From NCBI RefSeq assembly GCF_019175285.1, contig NC_056524.1, forward strand, positions 8,048,945 through 8,112,944: DNA of 64,000 nucleotides, in the 5' to 3' direction. Below the pieces are notes generated by a model. It searched no databases. It was not told the DNA's origin and saw nothing but the letters and a program-made list of their open reading frames with translations. Position 1 is the first letter of the stretch, and each line of letters opens with the position of its first letter. A program made the translations under genes and the position numbers. Source of the stretch: Sceloporus undulatus (lineage: Eukaryota > Chordata > Lepidosauria > Squamata > Phrynosomatidae). This document shows, piece after piece, positions 55,801 to 64,000 of this stretch.

Positions 55801-57345
55801 TTCTGATATCACTTTATTTGCGCAATTGCATGTGATAATCATTCACGCAATTACTCTCCATTTTTGTTTTATTTGCGGGATGCTTCAAATGCACTTTAAT
55901 TTCTCTTTAATGCCAAAATTAGCCCAGTGTGATAAACTCGTCAGATTATGAAATTCCTTTCCACAAATAGTCTGGATGACCCCCTCTCTCCTCTCTCTCT
56001 GGTGGCATCTAGATAGGCCTAATCTAGATAGGCCTTGGATGTTAACTAGCAGTTGCAGAAAGGTCTTTTAATGGAGTGTGCTGCAGTTTTATCTTCGCTA
56101 TTACATCCATCCCTCCATATCCATGGATTTTTTATCCACGGATTCAAGCATCCATGGCTTGAAAATATTTTAAAAATATATAAATTCCAAAAAGCAAACC
56201 TGAATTTTGCCATTTTATATAAGGGATTCCATTTTACTATACCACTGTATTTAATGAGACTTGAGCATCCATGGATTTTGGTGTCAACAGGGGATCCTGG
56301 AACCAAACCTCAACGGATACTAAGAACCCCCTGTATGTTTTATATATTTTTAACATTATTTTGAATTAATGTTTTTAAACTGATTGCTTATTTAATTTGT
56401 TTTCAACTTTTGTTCCATCCATTATTTTATACTACAGTGGTTTCTCCACTGTTGGAAGTCAATATGACTGCAAAACCTGAGCTGCATCATGCAGAAGTCT
56501 TTTGTCTAGCCTCTCCTCTGAAAGAAATTTATACCAGGCTTATTACAGGCAAGGTAACATTCAAAGACTGCAGTGATGGGCATGTTTACTTGGGTATATG
56601 TTTAACTGAATTGGTGGAGCTTTCTGCTGAGTAAAAATGAATGTGACTGGGCAGTTAAGATTAGTATTTACAAATGTAAATGAGGTCAACTTATGGTTGA
56701 GTATATATGGTAGCATTTTGAAGTATTTTACATTTTTAGCTTGCGGCATTTTAATTCTGCTTTAAAATTGTACTGTTTTATTGTTGTTGTTTTTAACCTT
56801 TTGTAAGCTGCCTTGGGTCCAGCTTGAGAGAAAGGTGGCATATGAAATGAATAAAAAATAATAGCCACCTTTGAGCTATCCAATAGTTGCCCCTCACTCC
56901 TGGAACCTTCTTCCCCCACAAGCAAGAGCCATCACTTCTTTAACCAGCTTCAAAACGGAGTTGAAAACCATCCTGTTCAGAGAAGCCTTCCCAGGCATTG
57001 CATAATTGTCGCTTACTATTTGATGTTCTTTTGGTGCCTGCTTATCAAACCATTTCCTGTATTGCTATGTACTGTATATGCATTATCCTACTTGAGAGTA
57101 TGTATTTTCCCTGGAAAATGATTAATCACCCATTGTGAAGCCAAGCCCTCCCTCCAGTCCATCTGCCTTGGTCCAGGCCTTGGAGGTAGAGAGGAACTGC
57201 TGGACCTCTTACCCTCTCCCTCCACCACTCCCTTCTCCTTTTGTGTCATGTCTTTTTAGATTGTAAGCCCGAGGGCAGGGATCCGTCTAACTAAAAAGAT
57301 TGCATGTACAGCGCTGTGTAAATTTACAGCGCTTCATAAATAAAG

Positions 57346-57384
<39 letters not shown>

Positions 57385-59208
57385 TGCCCCAGCCCAGGAA
57401 GTGATATTTACCTCGATGTAGCCTGCCGTTTTCCACTGCAGGTAAGGTGTTCCTTCTGGGAATGGTTGCAGCCACTGGACCCATGCTCAGGCCTTCACTG
57501 TCCAGCAGTCGCTGTTGAGGGCTGCCCCACCGGGACTCTGCTTGTCCTGGTTTAGGAGGCCTTGGAGGAGGAGTGGCAGGAGTTTCACTGGACGCTACCG
57601 CCAGGGCATTGTGGTTCTTGTCCAGTGTGAATGTCCTTGGGATCTGATAAACCGGGGTGCCGGGGACATCATAAGAGTCTGTCGAAAGCTCCCCAAAGCC
57701 TTTGCAGAGGGTGTTGTTGGGGGTCTTAAAAGTGTAGACCTCTTCGCTATCCGTTTCGGAGCCTGTGAGGCTTGCTTTAGTGGGGGCATAGCATCCAAAA
57801 CTCCTCGGAAGGTCGTAGGCGCCGTCCCCTAGCTCCGAGTTGTGCCGGCTTGGCTTGGGCAAGCTGTAGAAGCCATGGACTTGACCACCCATCCCATTTA
57901 CGCAGTGTCCGTTCCCCTGAGAGACCTTCCGGACAGATGGGTCGCTTCTCATGAAGAAGGCAGACCTTGTGGCTTGTGAAAAACTAGCGCTCCTAAAATG
58001 GAGAAGAAAAAAAAGGAAGAGGTGAGGGAGAGATGAGGAAGACGTAGTCCTGTTCATTTGGTCACTGGGTAATTTATGGGGCAACTCTGTCACCACAGAT
58101 TTTTTAGACTGTTTATTTGTCTCCCATTGGAATGTGAAAATTGGAGTTCAAGTGAGAGAATTTTTTGCAATTCAGCAAACTACAGTTTCCATCATTCTCC
58201 GAGGATGGACAAAACAGTTAAACTAGCATCAAAGTGAAATACGTTTATAGTGCAAGTGGATCCCTAGAAACTTCTCAATTCCCAGCAGCAGGATTGAGAA
58301 GCAACCAAGAATGTAACTAAACTCTCTCAACCTTTTGCCCCACAGCTCCCAGAATCCATCATCACCGGTCATGCCGATGGAGGTTTCTGGGATCTGAAAT
58401 ACAAAACAGCCGGAGGATCAAAGGTTGAGAACCCTTGCTCTAGGAGAGCAAGAAGACAATTAAGAGAGTATAGGGGAAATGGGCAGAGATAAGGTAATAC
58501 TCATTTGGTGGGTGGTTTAAAGCAAAATGAGCAAATTTGCATTTTCCCAAATGAATGTGCCAACCAGATCACAATTATTCTTCAAGTTTTTGGATTTCTC
58601 CAAATTTTGCAATGTAGTTCTCCAGTTGATTTTTTTTAAAAAATACATACAAAAATGCTCACATTAAACTGTGTACAAGAGCATCTCTCCTTAAAGGTAT
58701 GTATTTCTCTACTCGTTTCCTCCTATCCGTACACTTCAGGAGAAAATGTATACATAAATGCACTTATCTGTGGAAAAGCATATAGCAATGGTTACAAATT
58801 TTCATGTCGTTGTTGCTGTTGTGTGCCTTCAAGTCATTTCTGACTTATGGTGACCTATGGGGTTTTCTTGGCAAGTTTCTTCAGAGGGGGTTTGCCACTG
58901 CCATCCTCTGAGGCTGAGAGAGCATGACTTGCCCAAGGTCACCCGGTGGATTTACAAGGCTGAGCCAGGATTCAAACCCTGGTCTCTGGAGTTGTAATTC
59001 AGTGCTCAAACCACTACATCACACTGGTCTCTATTTTATATTTTCTATGACATTTTCTATTCTCTATTACATATTATCATGCAGACCCTGTTTTTAACCC
59101 CCCTCTCCCCCAAAAAAGATGAAGAAAGAAGGAAAGAAAGTTGATTAAAAAATGGAATGAAACAAAATTTGTGGTTTGAAAGTTCAAAAGTCTGCTGGTC
59201 TGTTTGCT

Positions 59209-59241
<33 letters not shown>

Positions 59242-62200
59242 TACTCACCTACCTACTTATTATTTATAGTATTTTAGAGAGGGAAGAAAGAGATGTAGAC
59301 TTCATACTTATCCCCACAACCATGATGACATGCTCTGGAAGGGTCCCAACCAGAGGGGTCTCAGGGCGGTTTGTTTTATTTATAACCCTTCATTAAATCC
59401 ATCTGAAGTAAAGTGTATTTTAAATTATTAATGAAAGACAGATGTAGGAGTGAAATTCTCTTAAACACGGGAAAGCCCTAGGGTTCATGGGAATCCAGCT
59501 GTGACTCAAGGCTGCCATAATCTGCCTTTGCTTCGTACTCTTGGTCCCTCCCCAGCTGTCATCCGTGGTCCTCTGGGCCAGTTTCCAGATGTCAACTCTA
59601 CAGTGAGAACCCCTTCTTCCATCTTGCGCAGCAAATTAGCCGAGCGCATCGCTATGGCTGGATGAAAAAAAGCAACGCCAACATGCTCACAGAGGGCTTC
59701 CTGACACGCTCATTTCCAATTTCCCTGACATGTACCAAACAGCAAGGTTTTCTCACTCTCGAAAGAGATGACACATTGGCTTTGACTTTTTTGGCTTTGA
59801 TTAATATGTTCTCTCTAGGAATCTCTTGGTCTTCCCACGCAATTCTGCCAGATATTGACCACAGAATTGCACTGAAGGACCTAGAGATTACCAGAGAAAG
59901 TACTTCTCTAAGTATATGCAAGTCCTCCAGCATGATTCTATGGTCACCTTCTGCAGATGCTGACCATGGAGTTGCACTGGAGGACCTAGAGACTACTATA
60001 GAGGTATTTTCTCAAGTTTAAATAATAGTGGTATTTTATTTACGGTTTTCCCACTTTCATGGGGATCCTGTACCCCTAACCCCAGTGAATGTGGATGGCA
60101 CACTGTATAATTATACAATATCTACTCATGCAGGAATTTTGTTCCAGAATATAGCCCTTCCACTATGATCCGTATTAAAGTTATGGCAAAATACATTGAA
60201 AAAACAGTAAAATATTATAAAGTATGGTAACATCCAAAATCGACAATTGGCCAATAAAGATATCACTGTTTTGTGGATTTTGGATGTTATTGTGTTTAGT
60301 TATACGGTATGGCCAACATGGCTACCCCCAAATATGTTTCCAGTAAAGTATTACGTTTAACTGGAAGTGCAAGTTACGCTATAGCTAGGAATACCAATGT
60401 ATTGCTAGTTTTTTTAAATTGCTGTAGAATATACAGTTATTTTCTTACAATATAATGGTTCTTAGAGCTCTCTCATGACTTCCAGCACATAAGAACATGT
60501 GAGGAATGTTGTCCATTTCTAGTACAGAGAAGAACTTGGAAAAGTTGCCTTTTAGACAACAATTTCTAAACCATGATGTTGGGAAGGGATTTCTGGAAGG
60601 TACAGTCCAAGAAAGTAACTTTGCCAAGCTATAGTCCTGAGGACTATTTCCAATAGCAAGGAGCTAGATGTCTGGAGGAAACCCATAAGCATTGCATGTG
60701 ACCAGCATCTAGTACTTGACATTCTGATGCTTTCCACATTGCCCTATTATAGTGCTATGATTCCACTTTAACTGGCATCACAACATATGAAATGCTGGCA
60801 TTTGCATTTTGTTGTTGTGTACCTTCTTATTGTTTTCCACCTATGGCAACCCTAGGGTGAACCTATCATGGGGGTTTCTGGGGGCCCAAGGTCATCCAGT
60901 GGTTTCCATGGCTGAGCAGAGAATCGAACCCAGATTTCTAGAGTCCTAGACTACATCTGCACTGCAGGAATAACTCAGTTTGATACCACTTTAACTGCTA
61001 TGGCTCAATACTATGGAATTCTGGGAATTGTAGTTTGCTGTGGCACTAGAACTCTCTGACAGAGAAGGCTAAATGTCATCCAAAACTATGGTTCCCAGAA
61101 TACCACAGCATTGAGCCATGACAGTTAAAAGTGGTGTCAAACTGGATTGTTTCTGTAGTACAGATGCAGACCTAGTCCTACACTCAAACCACTACAGTTC
61201 AGAGATGGGTATTTCAAATTCTCAGCCAGAAAGCTCCAGTGGCTCAGCAAACTACAAACCCCAGGATTCCATGCAAAGTTGCCAGGGCAGTTAAAGTGGA
61301 GTCACTGCGCGATAACTGTGTGGTGTGGAAGGGCTCCTTGTTCCTCTTGGTTCTTGAAACTTCGTGGAAAATTAGCAGGACGCTTAAAGTGTACTATGCT
61401 TCTTTTTTCAGTAGGTGGTGCTGTGTATAAAACTATCACATTCACTCTGATTTTACATCATGGAGATGGTTTCTTTTTGTCATCCAAACACTGCATGGTC
61501 CTTTTCCTGGAAAGATGGGAAAGAAAAGATGTGTGTTTTGTTGAACGATGTAAATTGCCTGACAGCGCTTGAACTGATGGACTGCCTTAAATATTGCTTA
61601 AGATCCTACATGTTTACAGAGTGTAAACTCAAGTGTATTAAGTGGTGTCTGTGCTACAACATCCTTTTGGTGAATCCCAATATTGTGCAACTGATTTTGT
61701 ATCTTGCAATAGCCCTGCTTAGTTTCTCTTATTACCACAAGCCTATTTTTGTCTGAAGTCACTGAAAAATAGTTATGCACCATCTAAGTTTTAAGTGCTG
61801 CAAATGTAATGTTACACAACTGTGAACTAGATGTTACACAATTGCTCCAAAAGTACAATGGCATATGTAAGAGAACTTGCTTTGTTGTTCTTGTGTGCCT
61901 TCAAGTCGTTTCTGACTTATAGTGACCCTAAGTCTTTAAACAGAGGCTGGATGGCCATCTATTGGGGATGCTTTGACTGAGATTTCCTGCATGGCAGAAT
62001 AGGGTTGGACTGGATGGTCCTTGTGGTCTCTTCCAACTCTACGATTCCATAATTCTATGATTCTATGTCTTGGGGCTTTCTTGGCAAGATTTGTTCAGAG
62101 CAGGTTTGCCACTTTCCCTGAGGCTGAGCGCATGTGACTTGCCCAGGGTCACCCAGTGGGTTTCATGGCCAAATGGGAATTGAACCCTGATCTCCAGAGT

Positions 62201-64000
62201 CGTAGTTCGACACTCAAACCCTGACAGTTAAACCAGTGTTTAAATGCATTACTTTTGCAGTGTGGCAGCAGCCGTGGTGAAAGGTGGGTGAGACCATTCA
62301 AGAGGAGCTTGGACATTGTAAAAACAACTGCTGCAGGAAGGACTGTATGTAATATTTTGGGTTTTATAAAATAAAATAAATAAATACATATGGTAAATAA
62401 ATAGCATGTTATGAACCTGTTATTTTACTCTTTACTCATGAGGAATGAGTATGTCTGGGAGTAATGCATTATCTGCAAAAGAAATGTAAAAATAATAACA
62501 CCGAATGTGTAATGCATTACAAATTTCCCATAATGTTCCAGGCATGGGTTTTAGTATTATGCATGTACACTAAGGTACCAAACTACAAATGTGTGTCAAA
62601 CTACATATCCTTGGATTCCATAGGATGGTGACATTGCATATAAAGCAGTCTCAAACTGCATTAATTCTGCAGTGTGACAGCAGGGAGGTGGGGACATAAC
62701 AGTTAAATAAAACAGATACGGGAATTAAATATAGATAGCCGCTGCCAATTATGTTTCTTTCATGATACTTTGCAGACAACTCCTGAAAATGGAATTGTTT
62801 CCCAACAGTACCAAAGAACAACACTCTCAGTTTATAGTCATCTCTCCCCACCCCAAATATCATAGAAAAGCTTAAAATCCTATGACAGCTATCTGGTATT
62901 AAGCCTTAGTGAACACTGTGGCTTCTCATTTTAGTAAACATAGATAGGATCTGGTTGTTATGGTGCTTCTAGACAGAAAGTACCTAGAGATACATACCAG
63001 TCAAATGCCACTGTGTGGCTACTTCGCCTTTGCTTCTTTATTGGATTTCAGTGATAAGACAAAAGTGGGATAAGACGTGGTGGGAAAACATGGAAGAAAG
63101 CGTGGCCCATGAATACACACTCCTCTCTCCCAAAATTCTGCATAAGGGTGGAATTCTTTGGAAAAACCTGAACAGTTTATTTGCCGTATGCAGGGTTGTT
63201 TTCATACTATTTTTATCACTGTTTGCTTTTACTGTTTGCTGTGGTTGTAATCTGCTTTGTTTGGTGGAAACACATTGGAAGGACAGAGAGTCCTGTTTTT
63301 ATCCATTTGTGTTACAGTTGTATTTCTTGTTATCAAAAGCTACCTTGAGACCTTCTTGTAGGGAAAAAGGAGGACATGAACAAACTAGTATTATACCCTC
63401 CAATATTTCACAGATGAAAAGCAGGACACCGGTGGTCAAGCAATATCAGAATGTGTTCAAGATGGCCAACGTTATTAATGAGGAAGAACAAAGAAACAAG
63501 GAGAGGATGCAGCAGTTTGCTTTTGCCTGAGCTTACTGGAAGGGAAAGATTCTTTCCCTTTGCTGAGCTGGGCCCAAACTGCTTTTGCATTTTGAACTCT
63601 GCTTGCAGCAGTTGAAGTCAGAATGAAGGAATAAAATGGGAGGAGAGAGAAAGTGAAGCCACTTCCAATTATAATTACAGCATTTGATTTCTTTTTATGC
63701 ATTGGTGTCTCCATTTTAAAAGCATCTGAGAAAGTAGGTGGCAAAATATTAATCAGGATTGGCCCTGCCAAACTGGGGCAATTGGAATGTATAGCAATCG
63801 CTCCAAAACAGACAGCAATGCAACAACAACAACAAAAGTACACTTTAAAATGTCCAATAGAAACCAATGCCCATCTCTTATAAGAATCCTAGGATGTCCA
63901 ATCCCACCTGGCATTCTCTGACTTCCTGCTCATGCACTGGTGTAGGAAGAGATAGTCTTGCGGGGCACTTGTGGAAAGCGTGGTCCGGATATGGTTAGAA
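46702..64000 (-). CDS. GAB2: GRB2-associated-binding protein 2, 3' eight exons (partial, runs off the right edge)
   Basis: The minus-strand exons 64000-63908, 57992-57412, 55261-55167, 54374-54092, 52149-52059, 50364-50262, 48288-48163 and 46845-46702 join in phase into about 504 residues ending in TAA. They are colinear with human GAB2 (676 aa) from about residue 172. GAB2 is a cytoplasmic docking protein downstream of receptor tyrosine kinases and cytokine and Fc receptors. Visible motifs: 14-3-3 type sites RSASFS and RRNTLP; GRB2 SH3 RxxK epitopes PPPRPPKP and PPPVNRNLKPDRK; three p85-type YxxM sites (YVPM, YIPM, YVAM); and the paired SHP2 sites VDYLAL and VDYVQV. The PH domain and start codon lie beyond the window. 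It is GAB2 rather than GAB1 by sequence and by its neighbour USP35. A possible poly(A) signal is AATAAA on the minus strand at 45808-45803. Confidence 0.95.
47159..47305 (-). mobile_element. CR1 LINE 3' end
   Basis: CATAGAATCATAGAGTTGGA, GGGCCATCCAGTCCAATCCC and CAGATGGCCATCTAGCCTCT are the reversed CR1 3' end. In the last GAB2 intron. Confidence 0.75.
47363..47595 (+). mobile_element. tRNA-derived SINE, (ACA)-tailed type
   Basis: GGTGTAATGGTTTGAGCATT head, GGGTGACCTTGGGCAAGTCA, and tail ACTTGAAGGCACACAACATC then AACAACAAA. Confidence 0.75.
48163..48288 (-). CDS. GAB2: GAB2 exon 9 (first SHP2 site)
   Basis: Acceptor CTTTTCAG lies above 48288 and donor GTACCG starts at 48162. The 42 codons read QNPISASPIPSGTNSPATKK STGSVDYLALDFQPSSPGPH RK, close to human QNPVSASPVPSGTNSPAPKK. 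VDYLAL holds the first tyrosine of the bisphosphoryl motif that engages the tandem SH2 domains of SHP2. Confidence 0.95.
48366..48590. repeat. Near-perfect ~225-bp palindromic MITE
   Basis: Ends GGGCCCAAACAGACAGG and CCTGTCTGTTGGGGCCC. The arms carry ATCACTTTGGAGGTGTGCTG and its complement, meeting at CCTAAGTACTGGAGCAC. A half copy lies in the loop of the hairpin at 13503. It is in the GAB2 intron just upstream of exon 9. Confidence 0.75.
50262..50364 (-). CDS. GAB2: GAB2 exon 8 (third YxxM site)
   Basis: Acceptor CATTTCAG lies above 50364 and donor GTAAGT starts at 50261. The exon reads QAFNSNFSPYCRPISTQSIT then STDSGDSEENYVAM, matching human up to ENYVPM. The +2 position of this p85 site is Ala (codons at 50262-50273) where human has Pro; the Tyr and Met needed for YxxM are kept. 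Confidence 0.93.
50493..50935 (-). mobile_element. CR1 LINE 3' end (diverged)
   Basis: AACCATAGCATTTTAAAGCT then CTAATCCAACCCCTTCCGAT is the reversed 3' end. The minus strand continues with NMIAILKYLLGYHIGNGANF. Close to GAB2 exon 8. Confidence 0.65.
51485..51527. repeat. (CAA)n(CA)n microsatellite
   Basis: Roughly eight CAA units pass into about nine CA units. Confidence 0.9.
52059..52149 (-). CDS. GAB2: GAB2 exon 7
   Basis: Acceptor TGCTTCAG lies above 52149 and donor GTGAGT starts at 52058. In phase the exon reads AKPTPLDLRNNTVIDELPFK then SPVTKSWSRP plus two bases of a Gly codon. This is nearly identical to human GAB2 up to SWSR. It has no long ORF of its own. Confidence 0.93.
52276..52438. 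mobile_element. Terminus-only Penelope-like hairpin with 13-bp target duplication
   Basis: Two outward-facing copies of the element's terminal arm (CTATGTGGCCATGTTCTAGA facing AGCATGGCCTCATAGCC) meet at GTGGCTGG, with no coding sequence between. Perfect 13-bp repeats TTAAAATTAATTT flank it at 52263-52275 and 52439-52451. In the GAB2 intron above exon 7. Confidence 0.78.
52552..52777 (-). mobile_element. tRNA-derived SINE, (ACA)-tailed type
   Basis: Reversed tail GTTGGTGTGTGCCTTCAAGT, then TTTCTGACTTATGACAACC, and head end AAACCACTACACCACATTGA. Confidence 0.7.
53036..53449 (+). mobile_element. tRNA-derived SINE split by an M1 MITE
   Basis: Head TTTGTAGTGGTTTGAGTGTT at 53036-53084 and body from GTGACTTTGGGCATGTCACA to tail GGAAGGTACACAACAAATG (53300-53449) belong to one SINE. 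The M1 MITE at 53085-53299 lies between them. Confidence 0.7.
53085..53299. mobile_element. Palindromic MITE (family M1), inserted in a SINE
   Basis: GGTGCATCTACACTGTAGAA start and CTACAGTGCAGATACACC end. Because the surrounding SINE is recognisable, the element borders are well defined. Confidence 0.8.
53541..53872. mobile_element. Tigger-like MITE (family T4), copy 2
   Basis: TCTTATCTGGTATTCCAAAA start and TTTTGGATAAGGGAGACCCA end. Inner blocks ACCTTCAGGCTATGTATATA and GTTTAGACTTGGGTCCCATC are the reverse complement of copy 1 at 37147. Confidence 0.7.
54092..54374 (-). CDS. GAB2: GAB2 exon 6 (two YxxM sites, second GRB2 epitope)
   Basis: Acceptor TTCCCAG lies above 54374 and donor GTAACC starts at 54091. 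The reading QNKATVARSHSADSEDNYVP continues to MNPGSS, NLYIPMSPGPHHLD and SEIQPPPVNRNLKPDRK. YVPM (codons at 54312-54323) and YIPM (54240-54251) are PI3K p85 SH2 sites. PPPVNRNLKP is the high-affinity GRB2 C-terminal SH3 site with the RxxK core. Confidence 0.95.
54573..54802. mobile_element. hAT-like MITE family A, uninterrupted copy with 8-bp target duplication
   Basis: Ends CAGGGTGGCCAGATGTTTTC and TGACATTTGGTCACCCTG. Flanks TGGATGGT (54565-54572) and TGGATGCT (54803-54810) agree at 7 of 8. This copy defines the family seen at 1, 3661 and 5303. Confidence 0.75.
54880..55095. mobile_element. Diverged palindromic MITE (M1-related)
   Basis: ATTCTTTAGGATGGAGCC and GGCTCCATCCTAAAGTGG face each other. 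The right end CATGGTGCAGATACAC is M1-like. Next to GAB2 exon 5. Confidence 0.5.
55167..55261 (-). CDS. GAB2: GAB2 exon 5
   Basis: Acceptor AATTTCAG lies above 55261 and donor GTGAGT starts at 55166. The 95 bases complete an Ala codon and read SSCVTYEYPQHSSSNAAQSA ESMNVGLHSYL. Human has SSCETYEYPQRGGESAGRSA ESMSDGVGSFL. It ends in phase 0. Confidence 0.93.
55468..55939. mobile_element. MITE with TIR GAGTTTATCACAC, split by an H2 element
   Basis: Ends GAGTTTATCACACGAAGAAG and CAGTGTGATAAACTC. The interior from 55725 on is AT-rich. The H2 element at 55566-55724 is inserted. The TIR resembles that of 30041-30325. Confidence 0.6.
55566..55724. mobile_element. hAT-like MITE (family H2), second copy
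   Basis: CAGGGACGTAGCCAAGGGGG start and CCTAGCTACGTCCCTG end. The flanks AAACCCA and AAACCCG agree at 6 of 7. Confidence 0.7.
56104..56335. mobile_element. MER2-like (Tigger) MITE
   Basis: CATCCCTCCATATCCATGGA, ACGGATTCAAGCATCCATGG, AATTTTGCCATTTTATATAA and ACGGATACTAAGAACCCCC have the order of MER2-type Tigger derivatives. No transposase. Confidence 0.65.
56885..57350 (+). mobile_element. L2-like LINE 3' end
   Basis: CTCCTGGAACCTTCTTCCCC, AACGGAGTTGAAAACC, TTTTTAGATTGTAAGCCC and GTACAGCGCTGTGTAAATTT are a typical vertebrate LINE 3' end. It closes in CTTCATAAATAAAGG and an (AAT)n run. Confidence 0.55.
57346..57384. repeat. (AAT)n microsatellite
   Basis: About twelve AAT units form the tail of the LINE end, 28 bp from the GAB2 exon 4 border. 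Confidence 0.9.
57412..57992 (-). CDS. GAB2: GAB2 exon 4 (14-3-3 sites, first GRB2 epitope)
   Basis: Acceptor CATTTTAG lies just above 57992 and donor GTAAAT starts at 57411. The 581 bases read SASFSQATRSAFFMRSD, GNGHCVNGMGGQVHGFYSLP, SLTGSETDSEEVYTFKTPNN, YQIPRTFTLDKNHNA, PPPRPPKP and VAATIPRRNTLPAVENGRLH. RSASFS and RRNTLP match the two 14-3-3 sites of human GAB2 (S210, T391). PPPRPPKP is the first GRB2 SH3C epitope. Confidence 0.95.
58806..59033 (-). mobile_element. tRNA-derived SINE, (ACA)-tailed type
   Basis: Reversed tail GTTGTTGCTGTTGTGTGCCT, CAAGTCATTTCTGACTTATG, and head end AACCACTACATCACACTGGT. Confidence 0.75.
59765..60108. mobile_element. Tigger-like MITE with internal hairpins (family T5), copy 2
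   Basis: TTTGATTAATATGTTCTCTC, CACTGAAGGACCTAGAGATT and ATGGGGATCCTGTACCCC are shared with 25156-25520. The right end GGATGGCACACTGTA is Tigger-like. Confidence 0.55.
60809..61195 (-). mobile_element. tRNA-derived SINE split by an M1 MITE
   Basis: Reversed tail TTTTGTTGTTGTGTACCTTC at 60809 and head end CCTACACTCAAACCACTACA at 61175-61195. The M1 element at 60950-61170 lies between, with CCTAG on both sides. Confidence 0.65.
60950..61170. mobile_element. Palindromic MITE (family M1), inserted in a SINE
   Basis: ACTACATCTGCACTGCAGGA start and GTAGTACAGATGCAGA end. CCTAG at 60945-60949 and 61171-61175 may be the target duplication. Confidence 0.75.
61881..62222 (-). mobile_element. tRNA-derived SINE split by a CR1 3' end
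   Basis: Reversed tail TTGTTGTTCTTGTGTGCCTT to TATAGTGACCCTAAG (61881-61932), then the CR1 piece. The SINE resumes at about 62068 (CTTGGGGCTTTCTTGGCAAG) and ends in GACACTCAAACC. Confidence 0.7.
61933..62067 (+). mobile_element. CR1 LINE 3' end inserted in a SINE
   Basis: TTTAAACAGAGGCTGGATGG, TGGTCCTTGTGGTCTCTTCC AACTCTACGATTCC and ATTCTATGATTCTATG, the CR1 terminal 8-bp repeats. Confidence 0.8.
62578..62684. mobile_element. Palindromic MITE (family M1), right-half fragment
   Basis: CTTGGATTCCATAGGATGGT, CTCAAACTGCATTAATTCTG and CAGTGTGACAGCAG. A similar short end is at 62223-62273. Confidence 0.5.
63393..63793. mobile_element. MITE family M2, near-complete copy
   Basis: ATACCCTCCAATATTTCACA start and AACTGGGGCAATTGGAATGT end are inverted repeats. 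TTTGCATTTTGAACTCTGCT is inside. It lies 115 bp from GAB2 exon 3. Confidence 0.6.
63908..64000 (-). CDS. GAB2: GAB2 exon 3, 3' part cut by the window edge
   Basis: Read leftward from 64000, the frame after one base gives SNHIRTTLSTSAPQDYLFLH then QCMSRKSENA and two bases of an Arg codon. Human GAB2 has SNHMQPTLSTSAPQEYLYLH QCISRRAENAR. Donor GTGGGA begins at 63907. The split Arg codon is completed by the first base of the next exon, which fixes the phase. Confidence 0.9.

Overview
This is a vertebrate nuclear genome window, almost certainly from a squamate reptile and probably an iguanian-type lizard. The clues are long AT-rich introns with GT-AG splice sites and the repeat set: CR1, L2-like and RTE LINE ends, a Sauria-type SINE, (ACA)n-tailed tRNA SINEs, Penelope-like retroelements, a SPIN hAT element and many palindromic MITEs. 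The species call rests on repeat content only. There is one 10-N assembly gap at 11179-11188.

Two protein-coding genes converge here, in the same order and orientation as USP35 and GAB2 in human. USP35 (plus strand) has ten coding exons from 6084 to 30667. All join in phase into a complete protein of 1002 residues; only the non-coding first exon and promoter appear to lie left of the window. GAB2 (minus strand) enters at the right edge and is read leftward through eight exons from 64000 to the stop at 46702. Its PH domain exons lie beyond the window. USP35 is a ubiquitin-specific protease and GAB2 is a docking adaptor for GRB2, PI3K and SHP2. They are neighbours by synteny; nothing here shows that they work together.

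The rest is intron, UTR and intergenic DNA dominated by transposon remains. 1-6 kb holds hAT-like MITEs, including a SPIN copy with an 8-bp target duplication. 6.8-20 kb holds a TA-flanked MITE, Penelope-like copies, an L2-like LINE end, a 5S-derived SINE, an RTE LINE end and a perfect 45-bp inverted repeat. 20-30 kb holds palindromic MITEs, Tigger-like elements and another Penelope-like copy. 31-44 kb, between the two genes, holds two large GC-rich non-autonomous hAT-like elements with internal repeats, CR1 pieces, a Sauria SINE and a second 5S-derived element. 44-64 kb is the GAB2 3' part with its introns, full of nested SINEs, CR1 ends and MITEs.

The most unusual pattern is in the Penelope-like elements. 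Three copies have their ends joined in inverted orientation, and each is flanked by a perfect 13-bp target-site duplication. This suggests they were inserted in that hairpin form. No CRISPR array, operon, prophage, retroviral provirus or intact RNA gene was seen.
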